A DNA stretch of 13,734 nt, taken from an uncultured bacterium. GTDB taxonomy: Bacteria > Bacillota > Clostridia > Lachnospirales > Lachnospiraceae. The stretch spans positions 1 to 13,734 of the forward strand of contig CAJMMH010000041.1 in NCBI GenBank assembly GCA_905214365.1, read 5' to 3'. Below the pieces are notes generated by a model. The model did no database searches. It was not told the DNA's origin and saw nothing but the letters and a program-made list of their open reading frames with translations. A program made the translations under genes and the position numbers. Positions 1 to 6,102 of this stretch are shown here, one piece after another (positions within the stretch are counted from its first letter, which is position 1; every line of letters starts with the position of its first letter).

Positions 1-13
1 GATATTCGCAGTT

Positions 14-43
14 TATCAGGAGGGGCTTGTCCCCCTCCTGATA
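14..43. repeat. Perfect 12-bp inverted repeat (hairpin)
   Basis: Bases 14-25 (tatcaggagggg) are exactly complementary to 32-43, with a 6-base loop. Neither strand has a T-run after the stem, so it is not a standard terminator by itself. It sits just before a second hairpin at 49-94. The two may form the end of an upstream transcript that lies outside the window, or an intergenic palindromic element. Confidence 0.55.
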
Positions 44-48
44 CAAGC

Positions 49-106
49 AAGTCCCTCACTGCTTATTGCTCTTCGCAATTGAAGCAGGGGACTTTCTTGA
101 TTTGTT
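49..106 (+). terminator. Probable terminator of an upstream gene
   Basis: A long imperfect hairpin can be drawn. Bases 49-55 pair with 88-94, 59-64 with 82-87, and 65-69 with 75-79, around loop 70-74. Bases 56-58 and 80-81 are bulged. The stem is followed by a T-rich stretch (tcttgatttgtt). No gene end is visible to its left, so the assignment rests on structure alone. The region 107-165 holds no gene I can support. Confidence 0.4.
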
Positions 107-165
107 AAAACAATGAAAGCCTTTTGCGTAGATGGTATTTATGCAGTTTACAGTGCGGCAGCGGA

Positions 166-194
166 TTGTCAAAGTGTGGCAGTTGTGGTACACT
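166..194 (+). promoter_or_regulatory. Sigma-A-type promoter for the membrane protein gene
   Basis: TTGTCA (166-171) and TACACT (189-194) are separated by exactly 17 bases. Transcription would start near 201, about 30 bases before the ATG at 232 and upstream of the ribosome binding site GGGAGGTG (218-225). This placement argues against the in-frame ATG at 124, which lies upstream of the promoter. Confidence 0.65.
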
Positions 195-231
195 GAACGT
201 ACTTATTGATCTGCATTGGGAGGTGAACCGG

Positions 232-1164
232 ATGGAATGGCTGAAATTTCTGGCAGGAATTGCTATAATGACTGCAGGCTGTGCAGCGGCGGCAGGAGGA
301 CTGCGCCTGGCGATTGGATCGGATCCGCGCGGCAGGGTTATGTGCAGCTTTCTGCGGATGTTCGGACTTCGGGTATTCCCATTTATGGTGTTGACGGCGG
401 CAGCGGCACAGCAGCAGCAATTCACCATGCTTCTGACGGCGCTGACTGCGGTTTGTGTGTTTGGTCCGGCAGCGGCGGCAGGAATCCTGGCGGTAATCCG
501 GCCGTACCGGTGCGGTTCGCTTGTCCTCAGAAGAGAAAACCGGTTTCTGTTTGCGGCGTTGGCATACCTGTTCGTGATTGGGTTAAAAACCTGGCAGCCA
601 AGTCACCCGGATGTCAGACTTGGGCGCATCAGCGGAGTCGTTTTTCTGATTTTCTTTTTGGCAGAGTGCAGAGTTCTGCTGCGGGATTCCATGCGCGGAT
701 ACCCGATCATCAGGAAACAGGCTGGCTGGCCCATGTTCCCGGCGATAGTTGCAGCGTGCGCGGCAGTCTGTCTGGCGGAAGGAGGCGGAGTGGTTACAGC
801 CGGAAGCCTTGCCAATCTGGCGGATCAGGCAAAGGCAGAACCGGGCGTCTGGGGAATAGCAGTAGGACTGCTGCTATTTGCCGCAGCGTTCCTGCTGTTT
901 TTTCGGACAGAAGGAAAACCGGGAATGAAACGGATCCAGATTGCGTTAAGCGGCCCGGCGTCGCTGGCATTCAGCGGATCTCTTGGACTGGCCTGCCTGC
1001 TGCAGCCAGTTGTGCTGTCAGCAGAGACAGCAAGGCTTTCAGCGTTCGCGCTGCTGGTTCTGGTGTTTGAAACCGCCGGAATCCGATTCTCTCATGGCGT
1101 TGGGCGTGTGCTGGGGATCTGTCTGCTTGGCGCGGTCTGCGCGGTATGGTTCGCGGCAGTCTGA
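232..1164 (+). CDS. Polytopic membrane protein, degenerate CaCA (Na+/Ca2+ exchanger-like) homologue
   Basis: The product has 310 residues and is mostly hydrophobic, with about ten possible membrane segments in two halves (1-155 and 165-310). Each half resembles one half of a bacterial K+-dependent Na+/Ca2+ antiporter. Residues 86-93 (ILAVIRPY) and 128-150 (RLGRISGVVFLIFFLAE onward) match the loop-and-helix pattern after the first alpha repeat. Residues 255-310 match the same pattern after the second. The family's ion-binding GTSLPE motif is absent in both halves: residues 55-65 read as alanines plus QQQQ, and 209-224 are purely hydrophobic. The GNxxGSNxxN motif is eroded too. Transport activity is therefore doubtful, and the present role is unknown. 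The start at 232 is chosen for its good ribosome binding site and the promoter at 166-194. The gene appears to be transcribed alone. The family assignment is an inference from residue patterns; the membrane nature is clear. Confidence 0.6.
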   Translation: MEWLKFLAGIAIMTAGCAAAAGGLRLAIGSDPRGRVMCSFLRMFGLRVFPFMVLTAAAAQQQQFTMLLTALTAVCVFGPAAAAGILAVIRPYRCGSLVLRRENRFLFAALAYLFVIGLKTWQPSHPDVRLGRISGVVFLIFFLAECRVLLRDSMRGYPIIRKQAGWPMFPAIVAACAAVCLAEGGGVVTAGSLANLADQAKAEPGVWGIAVGLLLFAAAFLLFFRTEGKPGMKRIQIALSGPASLAFSGSLGLACLLQPVVLSAETARLSAFALLVLVFETAGIRFSHGVGRVLGICLLGAVCAVWFAAV

Positions 1165-1205
1165 GGATAAAAAGGTGGCGCTTTGGAATGTATGTGATGA
1201 CAAAA

Positions 1206-1240
1206 TCCGTTATTGTTCGAGCAAAGCGTATAGTAACGGA
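1206..1240. repeat. Inverted repeat between the membrane protein and BMP genes
   Basis: Bases 1206-1212 (tccgtta) are complementary to 1234-1240, and the stem can be extended two pairs inward with one wobble. The loop is about 17 bases. No T-run follows. It could be a weak terminator, a regulatory site, or chance. Confidence 0.3.
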
Positions 1241-1276
1241 ATAAGTAAATTATGGGATGATTGATGCGATAAATGC

Positions 1277-1305
1277 TTGTCAGATAGGATTTATGGCAGT
1301 ATATT
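1277..1305 (+). promoter_or_regulatory. Sigma-A-type promoter for the BMP-family gene
   Basis: TTGTCA (1277-1282) and TATATT (1300-1305) have a 17-base spacer. The predicted start near 1312 falls inside the ribosome binding site AGGAAGGGGG (1311-1320). The mRNA would therefore have a leader of only about 20 bases. Confidence 0.55.
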
Positions 1306-1332
1306 TATAAAGGAAGGGGGCAGCCAGATAAC

Positions 1333-2805
1333 ATGAGGAAGAAAATAAAAATCTTTTGGGTGAATGCATATCTGGCGAAAAAGCTTATGAAAAAGAGAAT
1401 TTACTCCGTATTTTTAGCAGGCGTTATATTGTCGGGGATGAGTGTGGGATCAGCGGCAGTGGTACAGGCCGATGAAGAGAACGTAGGATATGTGCATATG
1501 GAGGGTGACCGCTACTATGCGTGCGAGCCAGTCGATCAAGAATATGTTAAGGTTGGGTTTATTTTTAGCAGCGATGAAGATAATGAGTTTACGGCATCTC
1601 ATTACGAAGCTGCAAAAAAAATGCAGGAAACAATGGGGCTTTCTGATGATCAGGTAGTATTTGTTTGGGATGATCCGAATGCGAATGCATGTGAGGACTT
1701 GTTTCTGGACTGCAATATCGTTTTTGGAGATTATGTTGCACATGATGAAGTAATGGCATATTGGTCAGATCAAAATTCGCCTTATGGAACAGGTGTATTT
1801 AATGTAAATAGCTGGGACACACAATTTTGCTCGATTGGGACAGAAGCTTATGTACGTGATATCAACGATAATAGTAAATGGATAGGCTTTGATCAGAGCA
1901 AAGCTGGCTATGGAATTCTGAGTTTAGAGCCAATGCACAATTTTAATTTCGCAATGCATGAGGCACGCTATGTTTCAGGTGTGGTTGCGGGAATAAAGCT
2001 CAATGAAATGATTGAAACTGGTGAAATAACCGAAGACGAAGCCAAATTAGGCTTTGTAGGCGCATTTCCGGTTACGGAAGTGATTTCGGGCTTTTCTGCT
2101 TTTTATCTTGGCGCAAGATCAGTATGCCCAAGTGTAACGATGCGGGTAAAGTATGATTATAGCTGGGCATCCTGTGATAAGGATCGGGAAACTGCAGAAG
2201 AATTGATTAATGAGGGCTGTGTTCTGCTTTCACATCATACAGGAACAACGACTGTAGCAGAAGTGTGTGAGGATGCTGGCGTTTACTTTGTGGGATGCAA
2301 TAAGTCTATGCTGGATATAGCGCCTAATTATGCATTGACGTCAGTAGTTTCCGATTGGAACGTTTATTACACATATGCGGTCGATTCTATTATTAATGGA
2401 TATATGATTGATACGGATTGGTGCGCAGGATACGCGCAGGATGCGGTAGGCATTACGGAGTTAAATGAATCGGCGCTGCCGGAAGGAACCGCTGAACAGG
2501 TAAGGGAAGTAGAAGAAGCAATTAAAAATGGAATATTGCACGTTTTTGATACATCAACCTGGACTGTAAATGGGGAAACGATTGAAACCTGTCCGACAGC
2601 TGATGCATATGGAGAGAGGAGAGCTTCATTTGTAACAGGGGATTATACAACTGATTTTATCAGTGATGGATATTTCCATGAATCAGAAATTGCTTCCTAT
2701 CCGGAATTTTCATTTATTATTGATGGAATTGATGCAGATGAAGCAACGGAGACTTATACTGGATATAGTCACCCGCATCCGTATGGTATAATAGAGTTTG
2801 AATAA
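1333..2805 (+). CDS. Secreted BMP-family substrate-binding protein (orphan)
   Basis: The 490-residue product matches the BMP/PnrA-like family of periplasmic-type binding proteins, which in known members bind nucleosides for an ABC importer. Supporting stretches are VGFIFSSDEDNEF near residue 74, HEARYVSGVVAGIKLNE near 215, LGFVGAFPVTEVISGF near 239 and YALTSVVSDWNVYYTYAVDSI near 335. A signal peptide is clear at residues 19-46 (MKKR, hydrophobic core, then VQA before DEEN). There is no lipobox cysteine, although family members in Gram-positives are usually lipoproteins. The predicted mature part has eleven cysteines, which is unusual for a secreted protein of this group. No permease or ATPase gene is adjacent. 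By eye the gene is AT-richer than its neighbours, which may indicate transfer. Start 1333 has a ribosome binding site 12 bases upstream. Met19 (1387) would fit the signal peptide but lacks one. The ligand cannot be named. Confidence 0.82.
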   Translation: MRKKIKIFWVNAYLAKKLMKKRIYSVFLAGVILSGMSVGSAAVVQADEENVGYVHMEGDRYYACEPVDQEYVKVGFIFSSDEDNEFTASHYEAAKKMQETMGLSDDQVVFVWDDPNANACEDLFLDCNIVFGDYVAHDEVMAYWSDQNSPYGTGVFNVNSWDTQFCSIGTEAYVRDINDNSKWIGFDQSKAGYGILSLEPMHNFNFAMHEARYVSGVVAGIKLNEMIETGEITEDEAKLGFVGAFPVTEVISGFSAFYLGARSVCPSVTMRVKYDYSWASCDKDRETAEELINEGCVLLSHHTGTTTVAEVCEDAGVYFVGCNKSMLDIAPNYALTSVVSDWNVYYTYAVDSIINGYMIDTDWCAGYAQDAVGITELNESALPEGTAEQVREVEEAIKNGILHVFDTSTWTVNGETIETCPTADAYGERRASFVTGDYTTDFISDGYFHESEIASYPEFSFIIDGIDADEATETYTGYSHPHPYGIIEFE

Positions 2806-2898
2806 ATTTGTTCACAGGCAGAGGATTTCCAAACGGCAAGGGACTTTGGCAGGAAGCGGAACGATCAATTTGTCTGTAGTGTGTGTTTGTTCCTGGAC

Positions 2899-2927
2899 TT
2901 GACAAAACTGTGCTCTTGTATTAATCT
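2899..2927 (+). promoter_or_regulatory. Promoter of the BlaI-like repressor gene
   Basis: A perfect -35 box TTGACA (2899-2904) lies 17 bases before a weak -10 box TAATCT (2922-2927). The -35 region overlaps ACAAAACTGT, whose ends (ACA and TGT) recall BlaI/MecI half-sites. The 4-base spacing is wider than in classical operators, so self-repression here is only a possibility. A good AGGAGG follows at 2951-2956. Confidence 0.5.
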
Positions 2928-2960
2928 TAAAGAAATGCATTTTACAGATAGGAGGACGCG

Positions 2961-3347
2961 ATGCTTTTTTCAGATATTACAGACTGCGAAATGCTGGTTT
3001 TCCGCTGCATTCAGGAGGCAGACGGACCAATTTCGCTGGTACAGATCATGGAGGTCCTGGAAGATGCGTATGAGAGGGACTGGAAACGTTCCACTGTCTG
3101 CACGTTTATTTCTCATCTGATTGATAAAGGGTATGTGACAGGGACAAGAAACGGACGAACATTTTATTATTCATCTGCAATTAACGACAAGAAGTTTGTC
3201 CAGGAGCAGGCAAGACAGTTTGTCAACTTCTGGTTTGACGGCTCCGTGAGCGATATGCTGAGCGCAGTGCTCAGCGCGAAGCGGGTGCCGAAAAAGGACA
3301 GCGCGGAGTTGATCGAGCAGGTGCGTGCAATTGAAAAGAACCGGTAA
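2961..3347 (+). CDS. BlaI/MecI/CopY-family transcriptional repressor
   Basis: The product has 128 residues, the usual length of this family. The winged-helix domain occupies about residues 5-75. It includes ITDCEMLVFRCIQEADGPIS, then a recognition-helix region with the family hallmark DWKRSTVCTFISHLIDKGYV (residues 41-60), then the wing GRTFYYSS. The C-terminal helical part (about 78-128) would form the dimer. Known members bind DNA as dimers and are released by proteolysis (BlaR1/MecR1) or metal (CopY). No M56-type sensor protease, beta-lactamase or copper ATPase gene is in the window, so targets and signal are unknown. The start is fixed by AGGAGG just upstream and the gene has its own promoter. 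Confidence 0.88.
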   Translation: MLFSDITDCEMLVFRCIQEADGPISLVQIMEVLEDAYERDWKRSTVCTFISHLIDKGYVTGTRNGRTFYYSSAINDKKFVQEQARQFVNFWFDGSVSDMLSAVLSAKRVPKKDSAELIEQVRAIEKNR

Positions 3348-3367
3348 TCCGATACCGGTTATGGCAT

Positions 3368-3404
3368 GCCGTCATCGCGCTTGCGATGGCGGCGTTTGCA
3401 TTAT
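3368..3404 (+). terminator. Possible terminator after the repressor gene
   Basis: Bases 3368-3378 pair with 3383-3393 over 11 positions with one G-T wobble, around the loop GCTT. The following bases gtttgcattatt are only moderately T-rich, so termination may be inefficient. Confidence 0.4.
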
Positions 3405-3472
3405 TAGAAATATGTACTCCTGGATTCTCTTATGCACCTGGCTTTGCAGCTGATTTTCCGCCGGAGATATCT

Positions 3473-3535
3473 GGATTTTATCAACGTACGCACTGCGTAC
3501 GCCTCAAAAATTCAGCCGCCTTCGATAAAAAATCC
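3473..3535. repeat. Nested palindromic intergenic element
   Basis: Outer arms ggattttatc (3473-3482) and gataaaaaatcc (3524-3535) are complementary except for two extra A bases. Inside them lies a perfect 7-bp hairpin, cgtacgc (3485-3491) against gcgtacg (3495-3501), with loop act. The 250-base gap 3348-3597 contains this element, the hairpin at 3368-3393 and, at its right end, the ribosome binding site of the next gene. I could not identify a convincing promoter in it. The 64-codon reading frame across it has no ribosome binding site. Confidence 0.5.
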
Positions 3536-3597
3536 TCTTGCAAATTCAGGCACAACGAGATTCCAAGAGTACATAAATAGGAAAGGAAGACAATAAA

Positions 3598-4545
3598 ATG
3601 GAAGAAAAAGAAAAGATCGAAGCAGTACAGGAAGAAAAGCAGGAAACAATGGAGGATTACAAGGAGGAGCTGGAAGCTTCTTACCGCCGCATCCGTCCGG
3701 GAGATCTGGTAAACGGCACTGTCATCGACGTGAATGAGCGCGATGTTATGATCGACTTTAATTATTATGCTCCGGGCCGGATTCCGGCAGATGAGATGAG
3801 CAACGATCCGGGATTCTCCGTTCTGGCAGAGGTTCATGTCGGCGATCCGATTACCGCAACGGTTGTAAAGACCGATGACGGAGCCGGAAATCTGCTGCTC
3901 TCAAGAAAGGAAGCAGATGATACGCTGGCATGGGATCGTCTGAGAGAGGCTGTAAAGACAAAGAAGGTGTTCCATGGCAAGGTTGGCGGCGTTGTGAAGG
4001 GTGGCGTTGTTATTTACGTAGAAGGTGTGCGCGCGTTTATGCCGGCATCCCGTCTGGCGCTGACCTATGTGGAGGATACGAATCCGTATCTGAATCAGGA
4101 GATTGATTTCCAGGTAACGGAGGTTAATGAGGAAGACAAGAGAGTTATCCTGTCTGCCCGTGAGATTCTGCAGCAGAAGGCGATGGAAGACAAGAATAAG
4201 AAGATCGGCAAGTACACCGTTGGAACGATTGTAGAAGGAAAGGTTGAGCAGATCAAGGATTATGGCGCATTTGTTGATATCGGAGACGGCATCAGCGGCC
4301 TGCTTCATATCTCCCAGATCAGCGACCGCCGATTAAAGCATCCGAGTCAGGTATTAAAGGAAGGCGATACCGTCAAGGTTAAGATCATTAAGATTGCGGA
4401 TAACAAGATCAGCCTGAGCATGAAGGAAGCTGCTGAGGTAACCAGCAATGAAGTGACTGAGGACGCGGATATTCCGGAGTACAAGGAAGACGCGCAGGCA
4501 ACAACCGGACTCGGCGCGTTGTTAAAGGGAATCAAGCTGGGGTAA
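3598..4545 (+). CDS. S1 RNA-binding domain protein (ribosomal protein S1 homologue)
   Basis: The 315-residue product has an acidic, Glu/Lys-rich N-terminus (1-30) and three S1-type OB folds at about residues 35-104, 122-188 and 207-276. The third is the most canonical, with GTIVEGKVEQIKDYGAFVDI and GLLHISQIS. A short acidic tail ends in LGALLKGIKLG. S1 domains bind single-stranded RNA. In this group such proteins are annotated as ribosomal protein S1 or general RNA-binding proteins, and it is shorter than the six-domain E. coli S1. It probably acts in translation initiation or mRNA handling in the cytoplasm. The start has GGAAAGGAAG (3580-3589) upstream. A sirtuin gene follows after 5 bases, so the two are likely co-transcribed. 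Confidence 0.9.
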   Translation: MEEKEKIEAVQEEKQETMEDYKEELEASYRRIRPGDLVNGTVIDVNERDVMIDFNYYAPGRIPADEMSNDPGFSVLAEVHVGDPITATVVKTDDGAGNLLLSRKEADDTLAWDRLREAVKTKKVFHGKVGGVVKGGVVIYVEGVRAFMPASRLALTYVEDTNPYLNQEIDFQVTEVNEEDKRVILSAREILQQKAMEDKNKKIGKYTVGTIVEGKVEQIKDYGAFVDIGDGISGLLHISQISDRRLKHPSQVLKEGDTVKVKIIKIADNKISLSMKEAAEVTSNEVTEDADIPEYKEDAQATTGLGALLKGIKLG

Positions 4546-4550
4546 CAGCT

Positions 4551-5282
4551 ATGACAGACGAGGTAAAGAAGCTGCATCAATGGCTGAGTGAAAGTTCAAA
4601 TGTTGTGTTTTTTGGAGGCGCGGGTGTATCGACGGAAAGCGGAATCCCTGATTTTCGCAGTACGGACGGATTGTACAATCAGGAGTATGATTATCCGCCG
4701 GAAACCATTTTGAGCAATAGCTTTTACCGCCGGTATCCGGAGGAATTTTTCCGGTTCTACCGCAGGAAGATGCTGTTCCCGAATGCAAAACCAAATAAGG
4801 CGCATCTGGCCCTTGCGGCGCTGGAAAAGAAGGGAATCCTGAAAGCAGTGATTACGCAGAATATTGACGGCCTTCATCAGCTTGCGGGCAGCAAGACGGT
4901 ATATGAGCTTCATGGAAGCGTGCTTCGCAATTACTGCGAACGCTGCGGAAAGTTTTATGGATTGGATTACATCCTCAACAGCACTGGAGTCCCGCGGTGC
5001 AGCTGCGGCGGACCGGTTAAGCCGGATGTTGTGCTTTATGAGGAAAGCCTGAACCAGGAAACGATTACAAACGCAGTGAAAGCAATTCAGAAGGCAGATA
5101 TGCTGATTATTGGCGGGACGTCGTTGACGGTCTGGCCTGCGGCTGGTTTGATTGACGATTACCGCGGAGACCGTCTGGTGCTGATCAATCGAGATGCGAC
5201 ACCGAGAGATTCCATGGCGGATCTGGTGATCCGGGAATCAATCGGAAGTGTGCTGTCGGAGGCATGCAAAGGGATCTGCTGA
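4551..5282 (+). CDS. NAD-dependent protein deacylase (SIR2/CobB family sirtuin)
   Basis: The 243-residue product carries the sirtuin signatures in order. These are the NAD-binding GAGVSTESGIPDFR (23-36), TQNIDGLH (102-109), the catalytic His121 in ELHG, a zinc ribbon with Cys129, Cys132, Cys150 and Cys152, GTSLTVWPA (189-197) and LINRDATP (211-218). Such enzymes remove acetyl or other acyl groups from lysines, using NAD+ and releasing nicotinamide and O-acyl-ADP-ribose. The length is normal for a single-domain bacterial sirtuin and no key residue is missing. The ATG follows the stop of the S1 gene by 5 bases, and the only ribosome-binding sequence is the weak GGGGT at 4539-4543. Translational coupling is therefore likely. 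The acyl preference cannot be read from the sequence. Confidence 0.95.
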   Translation: MTDEVKKLHQWLSESSNVVFFGGAGVSTESGIPDFRSTDGLYNQEYDYPPETILSNSFYRRYPEEFFRFYRRKMLFPNAKPNKAHLALAALEKKGILKAVITQNIDGLHQLAGSKTVYELHGSVLRNYCERCGKFYGLDYILNSTGVPRCSCGGPVKPDVVLYEESLNQETITNAVKAIQKADMLIIGGTSLTVWPAAGLIDDYRGDRLVLINRDATPRDSMADLVIRESIGSVLSEACKGIC

Positions 5283-5332
5283 GCCGGTTTTGCATATGAG
5301 TTGGCGGATTTTCGGGAGAAAAAGCAGAAGAT

Positions 5333-5389
5333 AAAAAGACAGACTGCAGCGCTTGAGGTGATCCCTCGAAAACTGCAGTCTGTCTTTTT
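5333..5389. terminator. Bidirectional terminator between the sirtuin and DUF951 genes
   Basis: Seventeen perfect base pairs join 5333-5349 and 5373-5389. The arms carry five A bases on the left and five T bases on the right, so each strand ends its stem in a T-run. It serves the S1-sirtuin transcript on the plus strand and the DUF951 transcript on the minus strand. The stop codon of the DUF951 gene (5388-5390) lies within the base of the stem. Confidence 0.87.
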
Positions 5390-5570
5390 ACGGCTTCCGT
5401 ACGCTTTTTGTATTTTTTTCGACGAGCCGCCTTGGAACCATTACCTGATGGCCGCAGCCAAGGCACCGGAGCCTGAAATCCATGCCGACACGGAGAATTT
5501 CCCAGTCGTGGCTTTTGCATGGATGCGGTTTTTTCAGCGTGACAATATCACCGACTTCATATTGAAACAT
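5388..5570 (-). CDS. DUF951 family small protein (YyzM-like)
   Basis: The 60-residue product reads MFQYEVGDIVTLKKPHPC and continues with WEILRVGMDFRLRCLGCGHQ, then VMVPRR. This is the DUF951 pattern: a KKPHPCG-like segment, WEV/ILRVG, and a CLGCGH knuckle (Cys36, Cys39). A metal-bound or nucleic-acid-binding fold is plausible but not shown, and the function of the family is unknown to me. B. subtilis has a member (YyzM) in the same rpsF chromosomal neighbourhood, which supports the identification. The start at 5570 is chosen because GGGAGGGGGC (5576-5585, read on the minus strand) sits just upstream and the family begins there. An upstream in-frame start at 5660 would lie at the promoter. It is transcribed divergently from rpsF. 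Confidence 0.88.
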   Translation of the reverse strand: MFQYEVGDIVTLKKPHPCKSHDWEILRVGMDFRLRCLGCGHQVMVPRRLVEKNTKSVRKP

Positions 5571-5631
5571 GAAATATGCCCCCTCCCATAGAAAAATGTA
5601 CTCTCGGAATCTTTTATGCAAAGATACATCC

Positions 5632-5660
5632 AGTATAATGGAAAACTGAAAAAAATTCAA
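5632..5660 (-). promoter_or_regulatory. Promoter of the DUF951 gene
   Basis: On the minus strand TTGAAT (5655-5660) and TATACT (5632-5637) have a 17-base spacer. Transcription would start near 5625, about 55 bases before the ATG. It is back to back with the rpsF promoter, about 30 bases between the two -35 boxes. Confidence 0.65.
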
Positions 5661-5689
5661 GAAAAACCCAAAAAACCTGCGGAAAATGC

Positions 5690-5718
5690 TTGCATTCCAA
5701 CCGGAAATATGTTATTAT
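5690..5718 (+). promoter_or_regulatory. Promoter of the rpsF-ssb-rpsR operon
   Basis: TTGCAT (5690-5695) and TATTAT (5713-5718) have a 17-base spacer. The expected start near 5725 leaves a leader of about 70 bases. In many bacteria such leaders bind the S6:S18 complex for feedback control. I could not establish that motif here. Confidence 0.7.
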
Positions 5719-5797
5719 AAAGAACCGTGATGCAAAATCATATCCTTGCTGTTCGCGCAAAAAACGAATGGCCAGAGACCACAAGGAGGTAAACAAG

Positions 5798-6085
5798 ATG
5801 AACAAGTACGAGTTAGCAGTCGTAGTCAGCGCAAAGCTTGAGGAAGAAGAGAGAGCAGCTGTCATCGAGAAGGTTAGCGGATACATCACCCGCTTCAACG
5901 GTACTGTAACCAACGTAGATGACTGGGGTAAGAAGAGACTGGCTTACGAGATCCAGAAGATGAAGGAAGCTTACTACTACTTCATTCAGTTCGAGGGTGA
6001 TTCCGAGTGCCCGAACGAAGTAGAGCAGCACATCCGTATTATGGAGCCAGTAGTCAGATATCTTTGCGTTAAGCAGGAAGCTTAA
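5798..6085 (+). CDS. rpsF: 30S ribosomal protein S6
   Basis: The 95-residue product is of normal length for S6. Recognisable stretches are the first strand MNKYELAVVVSAKLEEEE, VDDWGKKRLAYEIQKMKEAYY (about residues 43-63), a segment typical of S6 proteins, and the C-terminal IRIMEPVVRYLCVK. S6 binds the central domain of 16S rRNA in the small subunit together with S18, whose gene is third in this operon. The start is set by AAGGAGG (5783-5789) eight bases before ATG and by homology. An upstream in-frame TTG at 5690 is part of the promoter. The gene ssb follows after 17 bases. Confidence 0.97.
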   Translation: MNKYELAVVVSAKLEEEERAAVIEKVSGYITRFNGTVTNVDDWGKKRLAYEIQKMKEAYYYFIQFEGDSECPNEVEQHIRIMEPVVRYLCVKQEA

Positions 6086-6102
6086 AAAAGAGAGGTAGAC
6101 CT

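Noticed and set aside
124..231. In-frame upstream ATG at 124 that would lengthen the membrane protein by 36 residues
   Set aside because: A 17-spaced promoter (166-194) lies inside the extension, and a strong ribosome binding site sits just before ATG 232, where the hydrophobic protein begins.
216..1070. Second plus-strand open frame of 284 codons over the membrane protein gene
   Set aside because: Its translation is Ser/Arg/Gly-rich with no recognisable domain, while the frame at 232 gives a coherent membrane protein. It is a shadow caused by GC-rich codons.
2881..3120. 79-codon frame overlapping the repressor start
   Set aside because: It overlaps the promoter and the BlaI-like gene in another frame; only the latter shows a known domain.
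3386..3580. 64-codon frame between the repressor and S1 genes
   Set aside because: It has no ribosome binding site, runs through palindromic sequence, and matches no family I know.
5690..5797. TTG start extending rpsF by 36 residues
   Set aside because: The TTG is the -35 box, and S6 proteins start with the MNKYELAVV-type strand at 5798.
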